The notes below the pieces were generated by a model that saw only the letters and a list, made by a program, of their open reading frames with translations, did no database searches and was not told the origin of the DNA. DNA of 64,000 nucleotides, taken from the NCBI RefSeq assembly GCF_901709675.1, contig NC_051101.1:4031501-4095500 (forward strand). Reading direction: 5' to 3'. The translations under genes were made by a program, and so were the position numbers. Source of the stretch: Syngnathus acus (taxonomy: Eukaryota; Chordata; Actinopteri; Syngnathiformes; Syngnathidae). How positions within the stretch are numbered: the stretch's first letter is position 1; the number at the start of each line of letters is the position of its first letter. Shown here piece after piece: positions 12,251 through 24,137 of the stretch.

Positions 12251-12534
12251 ATAGTTATTAGGTACACATGAAAATGGTGGTGTACCTAATGGAGTGTCCG
12301 AGTGACGTCACAGATCAACCAGCCAATCAGGAGGTGGGGGTGAGGGCGGGTGTGGCACTTTTCACTTTCACTTAAGCTTTGGCCATGATTTTTCCCTAAT
12401 GAAGTGGCCTGTGATTAGGTACATCTGAAAATGGCGGTGTACCTAATGGAGTGTCCGAGTGATGTCAGAGATCAAACAGCCAATCAGAAAGTGGGGGTGA
12501 GGGCGGGTGTGGCACTTTTCACTTTCAGCTAAAC

Positions 12535-12735
12535 TAGGGGTGTTGAACTCCAGTCCTCGGGGGGCCGCGTTCCAATATGTTTTCCAAGTTACCCTCGTTA
12601 AACACACCTGAGTGAAAAGATCAGTTCATTTTCACGTTCTGCAGGAGCCTAACTTTTGACACAGGTGCACTTAATGAGGGAATCTTGGAAAACATGTTGG
12701 AATGCAGCCCGAGGACTGGAGTTTGACACCTGTGA
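12535..12735. mobile_element. hAT-like palindromic miniature element, copy 1
   Basis: The ends are TAGGGGTGTTGAACTCCAGT and its near-complement ACTGGAGTTTGACACCTGTG, giving long terminal inverted repeats. The interior is also self-complementary (CCCTCGTTAA paired with TTAATGAGGG). The CAGGGGTGTCAAACTC-type terminus is common among non-autonomous hAT-like elements of fish. It interrupts the satellite unit. There is no coding capacity. Confidence 0.7.
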
Positions 12736-12875
12736 CCTTTGACCATGATTTTTCCCTAATGAAGTGGCCTGTTATTAGGTGAACCTGAAAATCGCAGTGT
12801 ACCTAATGGAGTGTCCGAGTGACGTCACAGATCAGAAAGTGGGGGTGAGGGCGGGTGTGGCACTTTTCACTTAAA

Positions 12876-13080
12876 CCAGGGGTGTTGACCTCCAGTCCTC
12901 AAGGGGCCGCGTTCCAATATGTTTTCCAAGTTACCCTCGTTAAACACACCTGCGTGAAAAGATTTTGTTAATTTTCACGTTCTGCAGGAGCTAAAACTTT
13001 TCACGCAGGTGCACTTAACGAGGGAATCTTGGAAAACATGTTGGAACGTGGCCCCGAGGACTAGAGTTTGACACCTGTGA
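12876..13080. mobile_element. hAT-like palindromic miniature element, copy 2
   Basis: This is a second copy in the same position of the next satellite unit, so it was probably duplicated together with the satellite and did not insert independently. It begins CAGGGGTGTTGACCTCCAGT and ends GAGTTTGACACCTGTGA. Its interior inverted repeats are the direct source of the hairpin seen in the 235-bp array. Confidence 0.7.
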
Positions 13081-13116
13081 GCTTTGACCATGATATTTCC
13101 CTAATAAAGTGGCCTG

Positions 13117-14291
13117 TTATTAGGTACACTTGAAAATGGCGGTGTACCTAATGGAGTGTCTGTGTGATTCCCTCGTTAAGCGCACCTGCGTGAAAAGTTT
13201 TAGCTCCTGCAGAACGTGAAAGGAGCTAAAACTTTTCACGCAGGTGCGCTTAACGAGGGTCACTTGGAAAACATGTTGGAACGCGGCCCAGAGGACTAGA
13301 GCTTGACACCTGTGACCTTTGACCATGATATTTCCCTAATAAAGTGGCCTGTTATTAGGTACACTTGAAAATGGCGGTGTCCCTAATGGAGTGTCTGTGT
13401 GATTCCCTCGTTAAGCGCACCTGCGTGAAAAGTTTTAGCTCCTGCAGAACGTGAAAGGAGCTAAAACTTTTCACGCAGGTGCGCTTAACGAGGGTCACGA
13501 GGAAAACATGTTGGAACGCGGCCCAGAGGACTAGAGCTTGACACCTGTGACCTTTGACCATGATATTTCCCTAATAAAGTGGCCTGTTATTAGGTACACT
13601 TGAAAATGGCGGTGTACCTAATGGAGTGTCTGTGTGATTCCCTCGTTAAGCGCACCTGCGTGAAAAGTTTTAGCTCCTGCAGAACGTGAAAGGAGCTAAA
13701 ACTTTTCACGCAGGTGCGCTTAACGAGGGTCACTTGGAAAACATGTTGGAACGCGGCCCAGAGGACTAGAGCTTGACACCTGTGACCTTTGACCATGATA
13801 TTTCCCTAATAAAGTGGCCTGTTATTAGGTACACTTGAAAATGGCGGTGTACCTAATGGAGTGTCCGTGTGATTCCCTCGTTAAGCGCACCTGCGTGAAA
13901 AGTTTTAGCTCCTGCAGAACGTGAAAGGAGCTAAAACTTTTCACGCAGGTGCGCTTAACGAGGGTCACTTGGAAAACATGTTGGAACGCGGCCCAGAGGA
14001 CTAGAGCTTGACACCTGTGACCTTTGACCATGATATTTCCCTAATAAAGTGGCCTGTTATTAGGTACACTTGAAAATGGCGGTGTACCTAATGGAGTATC
14101 CGTGTGATTCCCTCGTTAAGCGCACCTGCGTGAAAAGTTTTAGCTGCTGCAGAACGTGAAAGGAGCTAAAACTTTTCACGCAGGTGCGCTTAACGAGGGG
14201 CACTTGGAAAACATGTTGGAACGCGGCCCAGAGGACTAGAGCTTGACACCTGTGACCTTTGACCATGATATTTCCCTAATAAAGTGGCCTG
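13117..14291. repeat. Five tandem 235-bp units with a 38-bp-arm hairpin
   Basis: Units start at 13117, 13352, 13587, 13822 and 14057 with only a few substitutions between them. Each contains an inverted repeat, first at 13170-13259. The 38-base arms run from CCCTCGTTAAGCGCACC through GTTTTAGCTCC and are exactly complementary in copy 1. They are separated by a 14-base spacer (TGCAGAACGTGAAA). The unit is satellite plus one end of the miniature element, with the middle of both deleted. Identical 68-codon minus-strand ORFs in each copy are by-products of the repeat and are not genes. Confidence 0.95.
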
Positions 14292-14659
14292 TGATTAGGT
14301 ACACCTGAAAATGGCAGTGTACCTAATAGAGTGTCCGAGTGACGTCACAGATCAAACAGCCAATCAGAAAGTGGGGGTGAGGGCGGGTGTGGCACTTTTC
14401 ACTTTCACTTAAGCTTTGGCCATGATTTTTCCCTAATGAAGTGGCCTGTTATTAGGTACACCTGAAAATGGTGGGGTACCTAATGCAGTGTCCGAATGAC
14501 GTCACAGATCAAACAGCCAATCAGGAGGTGGGGGTGAGGGCGGGTGTGGCACTTTTCACTTTCACTTAAGCTTTTTCCCTAATGAAGTGGCCTGAGGTAC
14601 ACCTCACGGACACTTCAATAAGGTACACTACACGAGGTAAAAAAAAAAGAAAAGAATAA

Positions 14660-14790
14660 ATAAATATGAAAGTGTAGCGAACGATTCGATGAACGCTTCT
14701 TTTGAACAAATCTTTTGAGTGAACCGATTCAAAAGATTCAGTTCACTTAAAAGTTTCAGTTCTTTTAAGAACTGGAATGCACATCACTAC
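14660..14790. repeat. Dispersed-repeat-like AT-rich palindromic segment
   Basis: This segment has interleaved short inverted motifs (GAACGATTC, AAAGATTCAGTTCACTT, AGTTCTTTTAAGAACT). They resemble termini of miniature DNA transposons. A (GTAT)n microsatellite follows at 14815-14862. The family is not identified. Confidence 0.4.
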
Positions 14791-15447
14791 GACGGTGTGC
14801 GTGCCTTATGTATGTGTGTGTGTCTGTATGTATGTATGTATGTATGTATGTATGCATGCATGCAAGCAGTCACGGTGGCCAAAACAAAACAGAGAAAATA
14901 AAAATGACAGTGAAGTTGACCTTTTTGACAACCTGTTAACAAAAGATACACAGCATGCTTTTGTACTAAAATGTAATAGTTTATTGCCTAAATGTAATGT
15001 GTGACCTCATATGAAGTGTCATCAATGAACAGACTTTTGATTTTTTAAAACTTTTTAATCCTGAAATGACATTAAAAAGCATCAGAATGTGTTTTCCATA
15101 CCACCGCTCATGGCATTAGTTAGCAATATTGAACCCCATTGGCAATATTTGAAGAGATTTCCAAAACAGTAATTTGCAACAGGTTAAAGATCTTATCACA
15201 AGCTGCCTTTCTTATTGAAAGTGGCCATGTATTGAAAGTTTGTACAGTTAAAATGTGTGAAAGTAAAAATAGTGAAAATAAAACTATGTAAAACAGCCTT
15301 TAAAATGTCGAATCAACATGATACAATAAGCATGCATGATTTTTCAACATAAAAAGATAGCCATGGATGTTAAATAATGTCAACAAAGATAGGTTCCAGA
15401 GTGTCAATAAGAGTTAAGTAAGAGCTGGTGGTCAGTGGAGTAGTCAG

Positions 15448-18400
15448 TCAGTGTGTGTAGAGGGACTGTGAGGAGGCACCGTTGTCTTCTAGGGCTCTGG
15501 CCACAAGCTTTTCTCTCAGACATTTGATTTGCTTCATCAGTTGCCTCTCTTTGCTGTCCAAATGTGTCCGGCCTCTGTCCAGTGACACTGGCAGATAGCA
15601 GAGTGAGAACAATATGTTTTAGCCACGAAATGACCAATTTTAATGCTCTGTAAACGGGTCATGACGTTGCCCGTGTAGACTCACAGATGGTGGCGGTGCT
15701 TTCTGAGGGGGAGCAGCTGTTCAAGCACACCATGCCGTTGCTTCCAGCCTGCTTCGGTGTAGCTGGCTTAGTGGTGGCCGTCCTGACGTAAGGGGTGTTG
15801 GAACTCTGTCCTTGAGAACCTGGAAACACATGATTGAAAATATGCTAACATCCACCGATTGAGCTCCCATCTTCACTTTCTGTGGTTCATGTGAAATGAT
15901 TTTCTTTTCTAGGGTTATTATCATTTTTGTTGAGGACTCTTTCACGAGTTTGTTTTTTAAAGTATGTAATTTGCTTGAACCGTATTTCAAAAGTAGTGCC
16001 TGATTTTCATTGGTTAATTTTTATGTATTATTAGTCATCTTCATAATCATAATGTAAGTATGATTGTGTACGAGTGAAGTTACTTGTGTACGCTGCAGGC
16101 CTGGATCGCTGTCGCTCCGCTAAGCGCCCTCTCTGACTCACCACTTCATCCCACTGGAAGCCACACACGGATAATGCCCATTTTTCAGTACTAAATCAAT
16201 TAATTTGAATTGTTTCTGCGTTTTGTCCCTTCATTTCTTTGTTGTTCTCACCTCCTTTCCAGCAACATCACTCATGGTGCGCGTCAGCCGGTCACTTTCC
16301 GCTAATGTTCGCCTTTTCTTCTCCAGCTCCCCATTGTCGTGCTGTTGGCACTCGGCGTCCTGTTGCCAGTTGTGATCGGAGCCAGGTTTATGCGACTCTG
16401 CCGGGAAGTCTTCCAGCTCCTGTACATGCAAGTGAACGGACGCCACAAAAGATGCTCGACTCAAAAGTGGAGCTGGAATGTGGCTTTCACAGCATTGAAA
16501 ACTACCAAGTTGCTCAAGTAGTATATGAAGCACTATATAAACAACAATAACAAAGGAAATGACATTAAAATTAAAATAATTTTGAACTGTAAATAACCTG
16601 AAACAAGTGATTAATGATTTAAAAGTTAATGTAAAGGTGAATCATTTGCTTAAATCATCACCAAGGGCGACGAGACTCAGTACAGGTTGGAGGTTGACCT
16701 TCTGACCGCGTGGTGCAGGGACAACAACCTCCTGCTGAACGTCAACAAGACCAAGGAAATTGTTGTTGAAGGGTCACACCCAACACCTGCCGCTGACCAT
16801 CGACGGTGCTGTGGTGGAGAGAGTGAGCAGCGCCAGATTCCTGTGGGTGCACATCAGTGAGGACCTCTCCTGGTCCGCCAACACCGCATCACTGGCAAAG
16901 AAAGCTCAGCGCCACCTGTACTTCCTGCGGAAACTCAGGCGAGCAAGTGCTCCTCCGGCCGTCATGACTACATTCTACCGTGGCACCATTGAGAGCATCC
17001 TCTCCATGGTAGCTGCACTGAATACAACATGAAGGCCCTGCAGCGCATAGTGAACACGGCTGGTAAGATTATTGGTGCTCCACTCCCCTCCCTGAAGGAC
17101 ATTTACACCTCCCATCTCACCCGCAAGGCGACCACGATTGTGAGTAATGTGAGTCACCCCGCTCACTCTTTGTTCGATCTTCTGCCCTCTGGGAAGAGGT
17201 ACAGGAGCCTGCGCTCCCGCACCACCAGACTCACCAACAGCTTCATACTCCAGGCTTTTAGGATCCTGAACTCTCTCCCCCCTTCTGCGTAGTGTCCTGT
17301 ACTTTTGCGCTATATTCTGACTGTCTGCTGTATGCACACTTGCTCCATTTTTGCTCCTCTTATTTATTGTGTTATTTGTTTATTTATTATTTATTCATCA
17401 CTCTTATTTATTCTTTGTTTGTGCCTTCTTGTTTTTATTTTTTGTGTTGTTTACTTGTATGTATATTGTGTACTATGTCTTGTCACCGTCGGATAATGGG
17501 AACGTAATTTCGATTTCTTTGTGTCTTGGCATGTGAAGAAATTGACAATAAAGCAGACTTTGACTTTGACTTAAAGCTCAATGAAAAAGTGCCATAAAAT
17601 GTCCAAATCTAAATTTGTAATTTTTTAATATCTATTTTGCCTGATCAGCCCACAAATAAAATAAAAACTCTCTCCGGTTGTTAAGTCCTTATCTGGCTTA
17701 TGACATCATTCACGCACCTTTTTTCTCCCTACCTTCCAGATACTATTGCATATTTCTGACCTTACCTTCTCTCCCTCTGTGCTTTTCATCCTCATGTCGG
17801 CAACCTGTCGTTCTATGCGAAGCTGCTCCTTGCACAGTTGCTGACAAAAAGAAGAGGATGATGACATGGCTGTCAGTGGCATTGGATTCAAAACTACGTA
17901 TTTCCTTTGAATACTGAGGATGGATGACAACGTGCTAAGTAAATATCGAGCAAATCCGAACAGAGATGGAGGAGATAAATGGGGAGACTACGCTAGTCCT
18001 CTCTAGCATTGTTCACAATGGCAAGAGGGGAGCAGGAAAAGAGAGCAGAGAAGGTGAACGAGAAGGAAAGAAGAAAGGTGTCACCTGTTGAAGCTGCTTC
18101 CGCTCCACCTCCAACTCCATCTGCCTGAGATCCAGAGCCTGGAATGCTGCAGATGTTTCCTCCTCATGGAGCGCCATCTGCAGCCAAACAGTTACAATAA
18201 GTCCTTAGTAGCAAAAGTTGATTTTTTAGTCATTTGACCTCTTAAATGAGACAAAGTGCCTCATTTAAGGGGCTTGTGAACCACGCCCATGTTTGGACTT
18301 TCTGAACAGAGCAATCCGCTTGTCGCTCGCCAGTGGTGAGTGCCAATGTATGGTTCAAACAAAAGTAGAACAACTACCTTTTTAAACCTCGTCCCAGCAT

Positions 18401-21400
18401 AATGCATAATCCTTCTTACTTTTCTTAGGATCTCCTCGTCCAATCTGTGTAATTGTGAGAGTTGGAGGTCCTGCTGGTGTTTGAAAAGACGATTTCTATT
18501 TGCATCGAGAAGCTGTAACTCCTTCGCCTTCAGGTCTCTCTTCATGGCTGCCAAACTGTGACAGGACCAGGACAGTTTAATACCAATTTTTCTAACTACT
18601 AAATCCAAATATACTTACTTTTTCCTTTGCTGTACGAGTTTCTCTTCCGCTTGTGCCAGGATAATTTTGCGCTGCTCTTCAGCCTTTTGCAGCAACTCCT
18701 GTGAAGTCAAAGGAGTTGAGTCCGAAACGTTTTAAAAAGTGCATTTTTTTCCCTAACACCATTCCTCTCAAAAGCTCTACCTGTTGCACATAATAGGTAT
18801 CCTCTTCAGCTTGGCGCCGTACCAAATCTGTACGCTGCAACATTATCTCCTGCCTAATGAGACCAAGTGTGCACACTTTTACATTTTTTTTCTTCATCTT
18901 CTAAAAATGATTTTTCTAAAGTGCAATGTCACCTCTCCTGGAGGTATTCCAGCTCTTGCTGCCGCATTTTTTCCCTCTCCCGGTTCTGATATTCCACTAT
19001 GAACTCCGGGTAGTGGTTAAACACAGGGTAAGAGTCTTTCGTCAGCGGCGTGAACCCCAAGAGCATCCTCCTCGGATGAACTTCAGCCGGCGTGTTATTC
19101 ATCAGCCGGTAGGTGTCTTTGATCATGGCTTCCGTGTCCAAGTTGTTCCGATGGTGGAAGAAATACTGATATATGTGTGTGTGGGGGGCGGGGACACAAC
19201 ATTTTTCATTTAGTTGATTTAATTTACTTTGTACATATATACACATATAGAGAAAGCGAGTGCTTACCTCAAAGTCCCGTTTCTGCGAGCAGAGCAAGAG
19301 GGGCTCCCGACAGGACATCAGGTAGGCCACGCAGGCCATCAGCAGGAAGGACGGGTGATTGGAAAAGACGTTGTCGAAGAGTCGCAGCCATTCGTCACGA
19401 GTCAAAACCTCTGAAAATAACGTCTCCAAGAGGGGCCACACGTAGAGCTACCACAAATACACACGGTTCATTTAGAAATAGCACACGTGCGCCTTTCTGA
19501 CAAAGTGTGTCATCACGTGGGAATACCTGAGAGGTGATCCCACAGTCCACCAGGTGTTGCAGAAGCTCCTTGTCATGATGCGCCAGAAGGTTCTCTACCA
19601 TGTTGAGGATGTTTAAAGGAGGGTTGGGGAAGTATTCAAACCAGTGTTGACACCAGTTCACTGCGACACAGCACAACCTAATCAGCTAAAATCTTGGATA
19701 GCGTGTGACAAATGCCGTGGTGGTCAAGATGTACCTAAGACAGTGGCCACCACTTCAAAACACAGCAAAGCGTTGTTCTGGAACAACTTGACAAATGGAA
19801 AGGCTAATAGCGGGAGATACTCTGCCTCTCCAAAGATGGAAGACCAATGAGACAGTGCAGATAAAACCCTGTGTGAGGATTCAGACAAAATATTGCCGTG
19901 AGAACCGTGTGCATGTTTAAATTGAGCATTTCAAGTCGAAGGATGCACACCTCTGCAGCCCTCTCTGAAGTTTTTGACTTTTGATGGGATACTTGTCATG
20001 GAGGCTGAGATAAGCTGCGTGGACGCCTTTTTCAGTCAAACTGTTATATGCTGTGTAGTTCTCAGGAAGGCACAACAAGGACCGCCACACAAACATCCTA
20101 AAAGGTTGCAAAATATTCTAGATCACAAAAAGATGCTCAAACTCCAAACTGAGGAGAGAATGACAGTACCGGTATTTAGCAGGATATTCCCCAAATGCTT
20201 TCAGAAGACCCACCAGTCGCGTCTTGTTCAGACCACCGTAGAGTTGGTTCTAGTCAAATATAAAGACAAACCATTTATTACATCAAAATCTCACATGGAT
20301 AAAAATTGAGACACCAGATCCATTATAACCAGAGAAGAAAATCAGTTCCCAATTTACAGCTACAACAAGAATGAGGTTGTAGATTCGTCAACAATTTCAT
20401 CCAGTCAGGCCATGTTTATGACTTATATTTTTCAAAACTTGGGAAAGAAAAACTACGAACTCTCAGGACAGTTTAGTGTTTTTTTGTGTAGCAAGTGAAA
20501 AATATTGTTCTTGTCTATATTTCTTACCTCTTTATCTTCTACTGCAGACCCAGCAGCAAGAGCACGGATCTTCCGCTGTTTCGACCCAGCTGTGTGATTG
20601 GCTGGTTTTTGTATCGTATCAGATTTGACCTTTAGATTTGATGGTGCCTGGCTTGCTGCACTATCAGAGACTACCGCAAGCAGCGGAAGAAGATGCTGTG
20701 GAGGAGAGTAGGTTATAAGCTGCAATCGCTGATTTTAAGCCAAATATTTATTTATCAGATGCGGGTTACGTTTAAATCCTCCATGAGACTCTGAGTACTA
20801 TAGATGCTGATGCTGCCGTCATCAAAGATGGCCACCACATGACGGCCAGTAGGGCTGATGGTCACTGCGTTGATGCCATTATTGTGGGACCCGATGTGGA
20901 AGAGCAGCTTGGAGGTGTGAATGTTAATAAAACGCATAATTCCATCTTGCCCCAACACACCCAATGTCTGTGAAGAAATCAAATATCTGAATACTATAAT
21001 ATAAGCGGTATTGGTGGGAAAAACCACAGCAAGTGTACCTGACTGGATTCTCCATCCAAGCTGTCGGGAAGAAACTCCAGCTGTCTGACAAACCGAACTT
21101 GAGTGGGCATCTGGATCACCTTGACCAGCTTCTTGCTGTCCAAACACCACAGGTGCAGAAGGTTGGACCGGCCCCCAGCTACCAGGCTCTTACCGTCCCT
21201 GTTAACAACAGACATTTGAATCATATATGGGATATAGACAATGACACAATACATCTTTATTCAAACATATGCGTGGAACTAATACTTCATTATTTTGCTG
21301 AAATAATAGCATCACATTTTTGGTGTATCACTCTTATCAGTTTAGAATCCTTAATAACTTATAATAAATAATGCCCACTCTTCCTTACAATGGTAAACTG

Positions 21401-24137
21401 CTAAAAAAAAATACTACAGTATGTAGTATTTTTTTTTTGCAGTTTATTTATAGTTTAGTTTATTATTTAGTTTAGTTTAGCAACTTTTTATTTTTATTTC
21501 CTTTTTAAAAATATCAGGAAAAAAAAGCTAATACAAAAATGAAATGTAACGTGGACTCCTCGTGGACGCAGACACATCATAATAATAACAATTATTATTG
21601 TTATAACTTATTATTATTACTTTTGTGCAAAATATTATTATAATTATAATATAATTTTTTTTTTTTTACTTTCCCCCCCCTGATTATTCAATCTCGTCTT
21701 TCTCTTTCTTCTCCTTCTAGTGGACCACTATCCTGTTCAGACTTTGATGAAGATTTAGGAAACATGCCAGAGTAGCACGCAGGCATTGGCCAGTGTGCCT
21801 AGGAAGTAGGTGACTCACTGCGTTACAGCAAAGGTCTTGTAGGTGTGCCGAGCTCCGTGGTCTGGCACGGGAAGCTGGTATTTACACACCAGGGTTTTGC
21901 TCTCCCAGGCAAAGATGGAGTTGTCACTGAAACAGCTGAGGATGGTGTTGCTGAGAGGGAGGAAGAAAACCTGAAACGAGGACCACCATTGTATTACCTA
22001 TGAAAGTCAAACTTTGCAATTAAACCATCATCGAGTCACATTTGGTAACTTTAACAAGTGTTACAAATGGACACATGTGCACCCCACAATTAGACACATG
22101 AATCATGTTATTTACCTTCTGAATGCCAATTGACTGATGGACATTGAGCTTCCTCTTCCTCTGGAAGGTGTCCAGGTCCCATAGCTGAGCAGTGTCTGAG
22201 GAAGTGGTGATGGCATACCGGCCAGAACTATGGATGGAGATGGACGTAACGGCCCCTTCATGACCCCGCATACAGCTGACCATCTCTTTTGTGTCTGTGC
22301 AATCAAAAACCACATACAATCAAGTGCAAACAAAGTATTTATCTTATTTCTGGTTTGTACTTTGCAGGGTGCTTTAGATAACAAAAATATCAATGCTGGA
22401 TTTTGTGTGAAAGACAAAAACTAGCATTTAAAATACAATTAGACTCAAAGATGGTGATGCTGTATGTGTAAGTGTTTCTCTTACCTTGGTCAAAACACTT
22501 GATGGTATTATCAACAAGAGCCACCAGGAACTCTCTGCTCTGATTGGAGCCTAATGCCAGAGCAGTGCAGGCCTGTCCCGTCTTCTGCACGAGACGAAAT
22601 CTGTCCAAACATAAGAAGGACAAACTGAGAGAAACATATGTATCTGATATGTCAGCATCATAAAAATCAGTTTCATGGAATTGGGGTGGAGGGGACGGGG
22701 TTCTCGTGGGAACAAATAATGACTCACCTGTATTTACTTATGTCAATGGAATAGATGTTACCATGGTGATCACCAGCCAGGAAGGATTCTCCTGTGGTGT
22801 TAAAGGCTGCGTGGAGGAAACGCACCTTAACTTGCTGAGCAGTACGTACGACCTTCAACAAAACACTGTGGGAATAAAAACAACACACTAAGAAAGAAAA
22901 CAGCAAAGAGAGAGAGATAAAAAAAAAAAGAGAAATCATGGCTACTCAATCATGGCAACTACAATAACAAGCTTCAAAACCTGACATGCTGTTCTCTGCC
23001 ATTTTGGACGCAGATTATTTGGAATTCAAGAGAAATTATGTCATTAAATATTTACACAGGCAGACAAAATTATTTTTTTAATTTTTTTGTGTTGTTTACT
23101 TGTATGTATATTGTGTACTATGTCTTGTCACCGTGGGATAGTGGGAACGTTATTTCGATTTCTTTGTGTGTCTTGGCATGTGAAGAAATTGACAATAAAG
23201 CCGACTTTGACTTTGAAAAAATTGTCAGTACCCTTCTGTGAATTCAAGAAAAACTCAAAAAATAATGGTCACAAAAATAACTTGAATCTGACAAAAGTAA
23301 TAATAATAATAGTAATAATAATAATAATAATAATTAACCACTGAAAATCAGACATTGCCTTTGAATTATGGTTCAACAGATTGAAAACAAACAAAAACAA
23401 ACCCACTCATGAAACTGTCCCGAACAAAAATGATGTCACTCTTAATATTGCACAACCATTTGAAACAATCACCATAATCAAACAAATTTTGTAACTTTCT
23501 ATGATACTTCTGAACCTCTCAGCAAGTATTTTGGCCCACTTTTCATGAGCTAATTTCTCCAGTTGTCTCATGTTTCAGCTCCTTCCAAAGATGTTCAATT
23601 GAATTTGGATCAGCACATTTTTCTGCAGAATATATTAAAGCCCGTACGCCATTGAGCCCGAAGGGTTTGCACACATAGCAAGTGTTGGGATTTTGTCAGG
23701 GTTCATAAAAAGTTGCAAATAGTTGCAAACTGTTTTTCTTGTCACAAAGAAATTGTAAACATGTGCGAAATCTCGTTTTGACAAGAAAAACTAAATATTT
23801 GGTGAACGTCTTTGCGAGCGTTTGCGGCTTTGAACGAACCCTGATGAAAAATCAACATTCAGGATGTGCGCAAACCCTTGCTTCCCTTCGCTGCTTAGTG
23901 AGAAACAGGCTTAATATTCATGATACTTCATTGCACCCTGCACAGATTCAAAACACGTGATCCATGCATCATCCATCATCTTGATATGATATACCATTTG
24001 ACGTGTGTACACTTTAGAAAACTATGACAATGGCCATGTAAACAGTTCAGCTCAGCTAATAATTACCCTTTTCCAGAAGCTGGTTTTCGATAATTGAGCT
24101 TCCCTTCTTCTTTGTTTCCGATGTCGGTCACATCCAT
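15448..24137 (-). CDS. tbc1d31: TBC1 domain family member 31 (WDR67), 23 coding exons
   Basis: Minus-strand exons are 24137-24067, 22865-22728, 22600-22485, 22294-22116, 21970-21819, 21198-21039, 20967-20770, 20719-20528, 20249-20170, 20097-19951, 19868-19735, 19660-19527, 19447-19268, 19165-18933, 18853-18781, 18698-18619, 18555-18420, 18177-18085, 17840-17766, 16419-16252, 16153-16084, 15819-15685 and 15587-15448. All phases agree, giving about 1027 residues (human 1066). WD40 repeats occupy about residues 20-340 (SGRYAITTSSDTAQLWDLDT). A TBC domain spans about 405-600, but its first motif (MFVWRSLLCL) lacks the usual IxxDxxR aspartate, suggesting weak or no GAP activity. Coiled coils follow. 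Human TBC1D31 is a centrosomal/centriolar-satellite protein that anchors PKA and praja2 to control OFD1 and ciliogenesis. Exon 16419-16252 has a weak acceptor tract and poor similarity, and a human coiled-coil stretch before it is not found. TTTATT at 14980-14985 is a possible polyadenylation signal. Confidence 0.92.
16670..17575 (+). mobile_element. 5'-truncated L2/CR1-like LINE, 3' end of ORF2
   Basis: This lies antisense inside a tbc1d31 intron. Broken frames encode the C-terminal part of a reverse transcriptase: WCRDNNLLLNVNKTKE, then VVERVSSARFLWVHISEDLS with AQRHLYFLRKLRRA, and after a frameshift near 17030 SHPAHSLFDLLPSGKRYRSL. The 3' tail has a pyrimidine-rich stretch and ends GACAATAAAGCAGACTTTGACTTTGACTT, typical of fish L2-type LINEs. 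The copy cannot move by itself. Confidence 0.85.
23072..23216 (+). mobile_element. LINE 3' tail, second truncated copy
   Basis: This is nearly identical to the last ~140 bases of the 17.5-kb LINE: TTTACTTGTATGTATATTG, then TCTTGTCACCG, then GACAATAAAGCCGACTTTGACTTTGA. It lies in intron 1 of tbc1d31 in the same orientation. The sequence is 3' UTR only. Confidence 0.85.
23690..23905. repeat. Dispersed miniature repeat, copy A
   Basis: This shares several blocks in the same order with 52438-52625: GTCAGGGTTCATAAAAAGTTGCAAA..., ACAAGAAAAACT, GGTGAACGTCTTTGCG and GAACGAACCCTGATGAAAAA. GTCAGGGTTC and GAACGAACCCTGA read as imperfect inverted ends. There is no coding capacity, and the family is unnamed here. 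Confidence 0.65.

Larger units (their letters stand above)
12255..14640. repeat. Composite satellite field
   Basis: The ancestral unit (about 12258-12412, then 12413 onward, and again 14292-14600) is about 155 bp. It begins TTAGGTACACxTGAAAATGG, has TGACGTCACAGATCA and GTGGGGGTGAGGGCGGGTG in the middle, and ends CCCTAATGAAGTGGCCTGT. Two of the units carry an inserted ~200-bp miniature element (12535-12735 and 12876-13080) between CACTTTTCAC and the CTTTGRCCATG segment. The central part is a derived 235-bp unit, annotated separately. Confidence 0.85.

Noticed and set aside
13120-14266. Five identical 68-codon minus-strand ORFs at 235-bp spacing
   Set aside because: They recur exactly with the satellite unit, have no start context, domain or splice support, and change only with repeat substitutions. 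They are a product of the tandem repeat.
16239-16550. Plus-strand ORF of 103 residues
   Set aside because: It lies opposite a tbc1d31 exon that is phase-compatible with both neighbours; no family was recognised in the plus frame.
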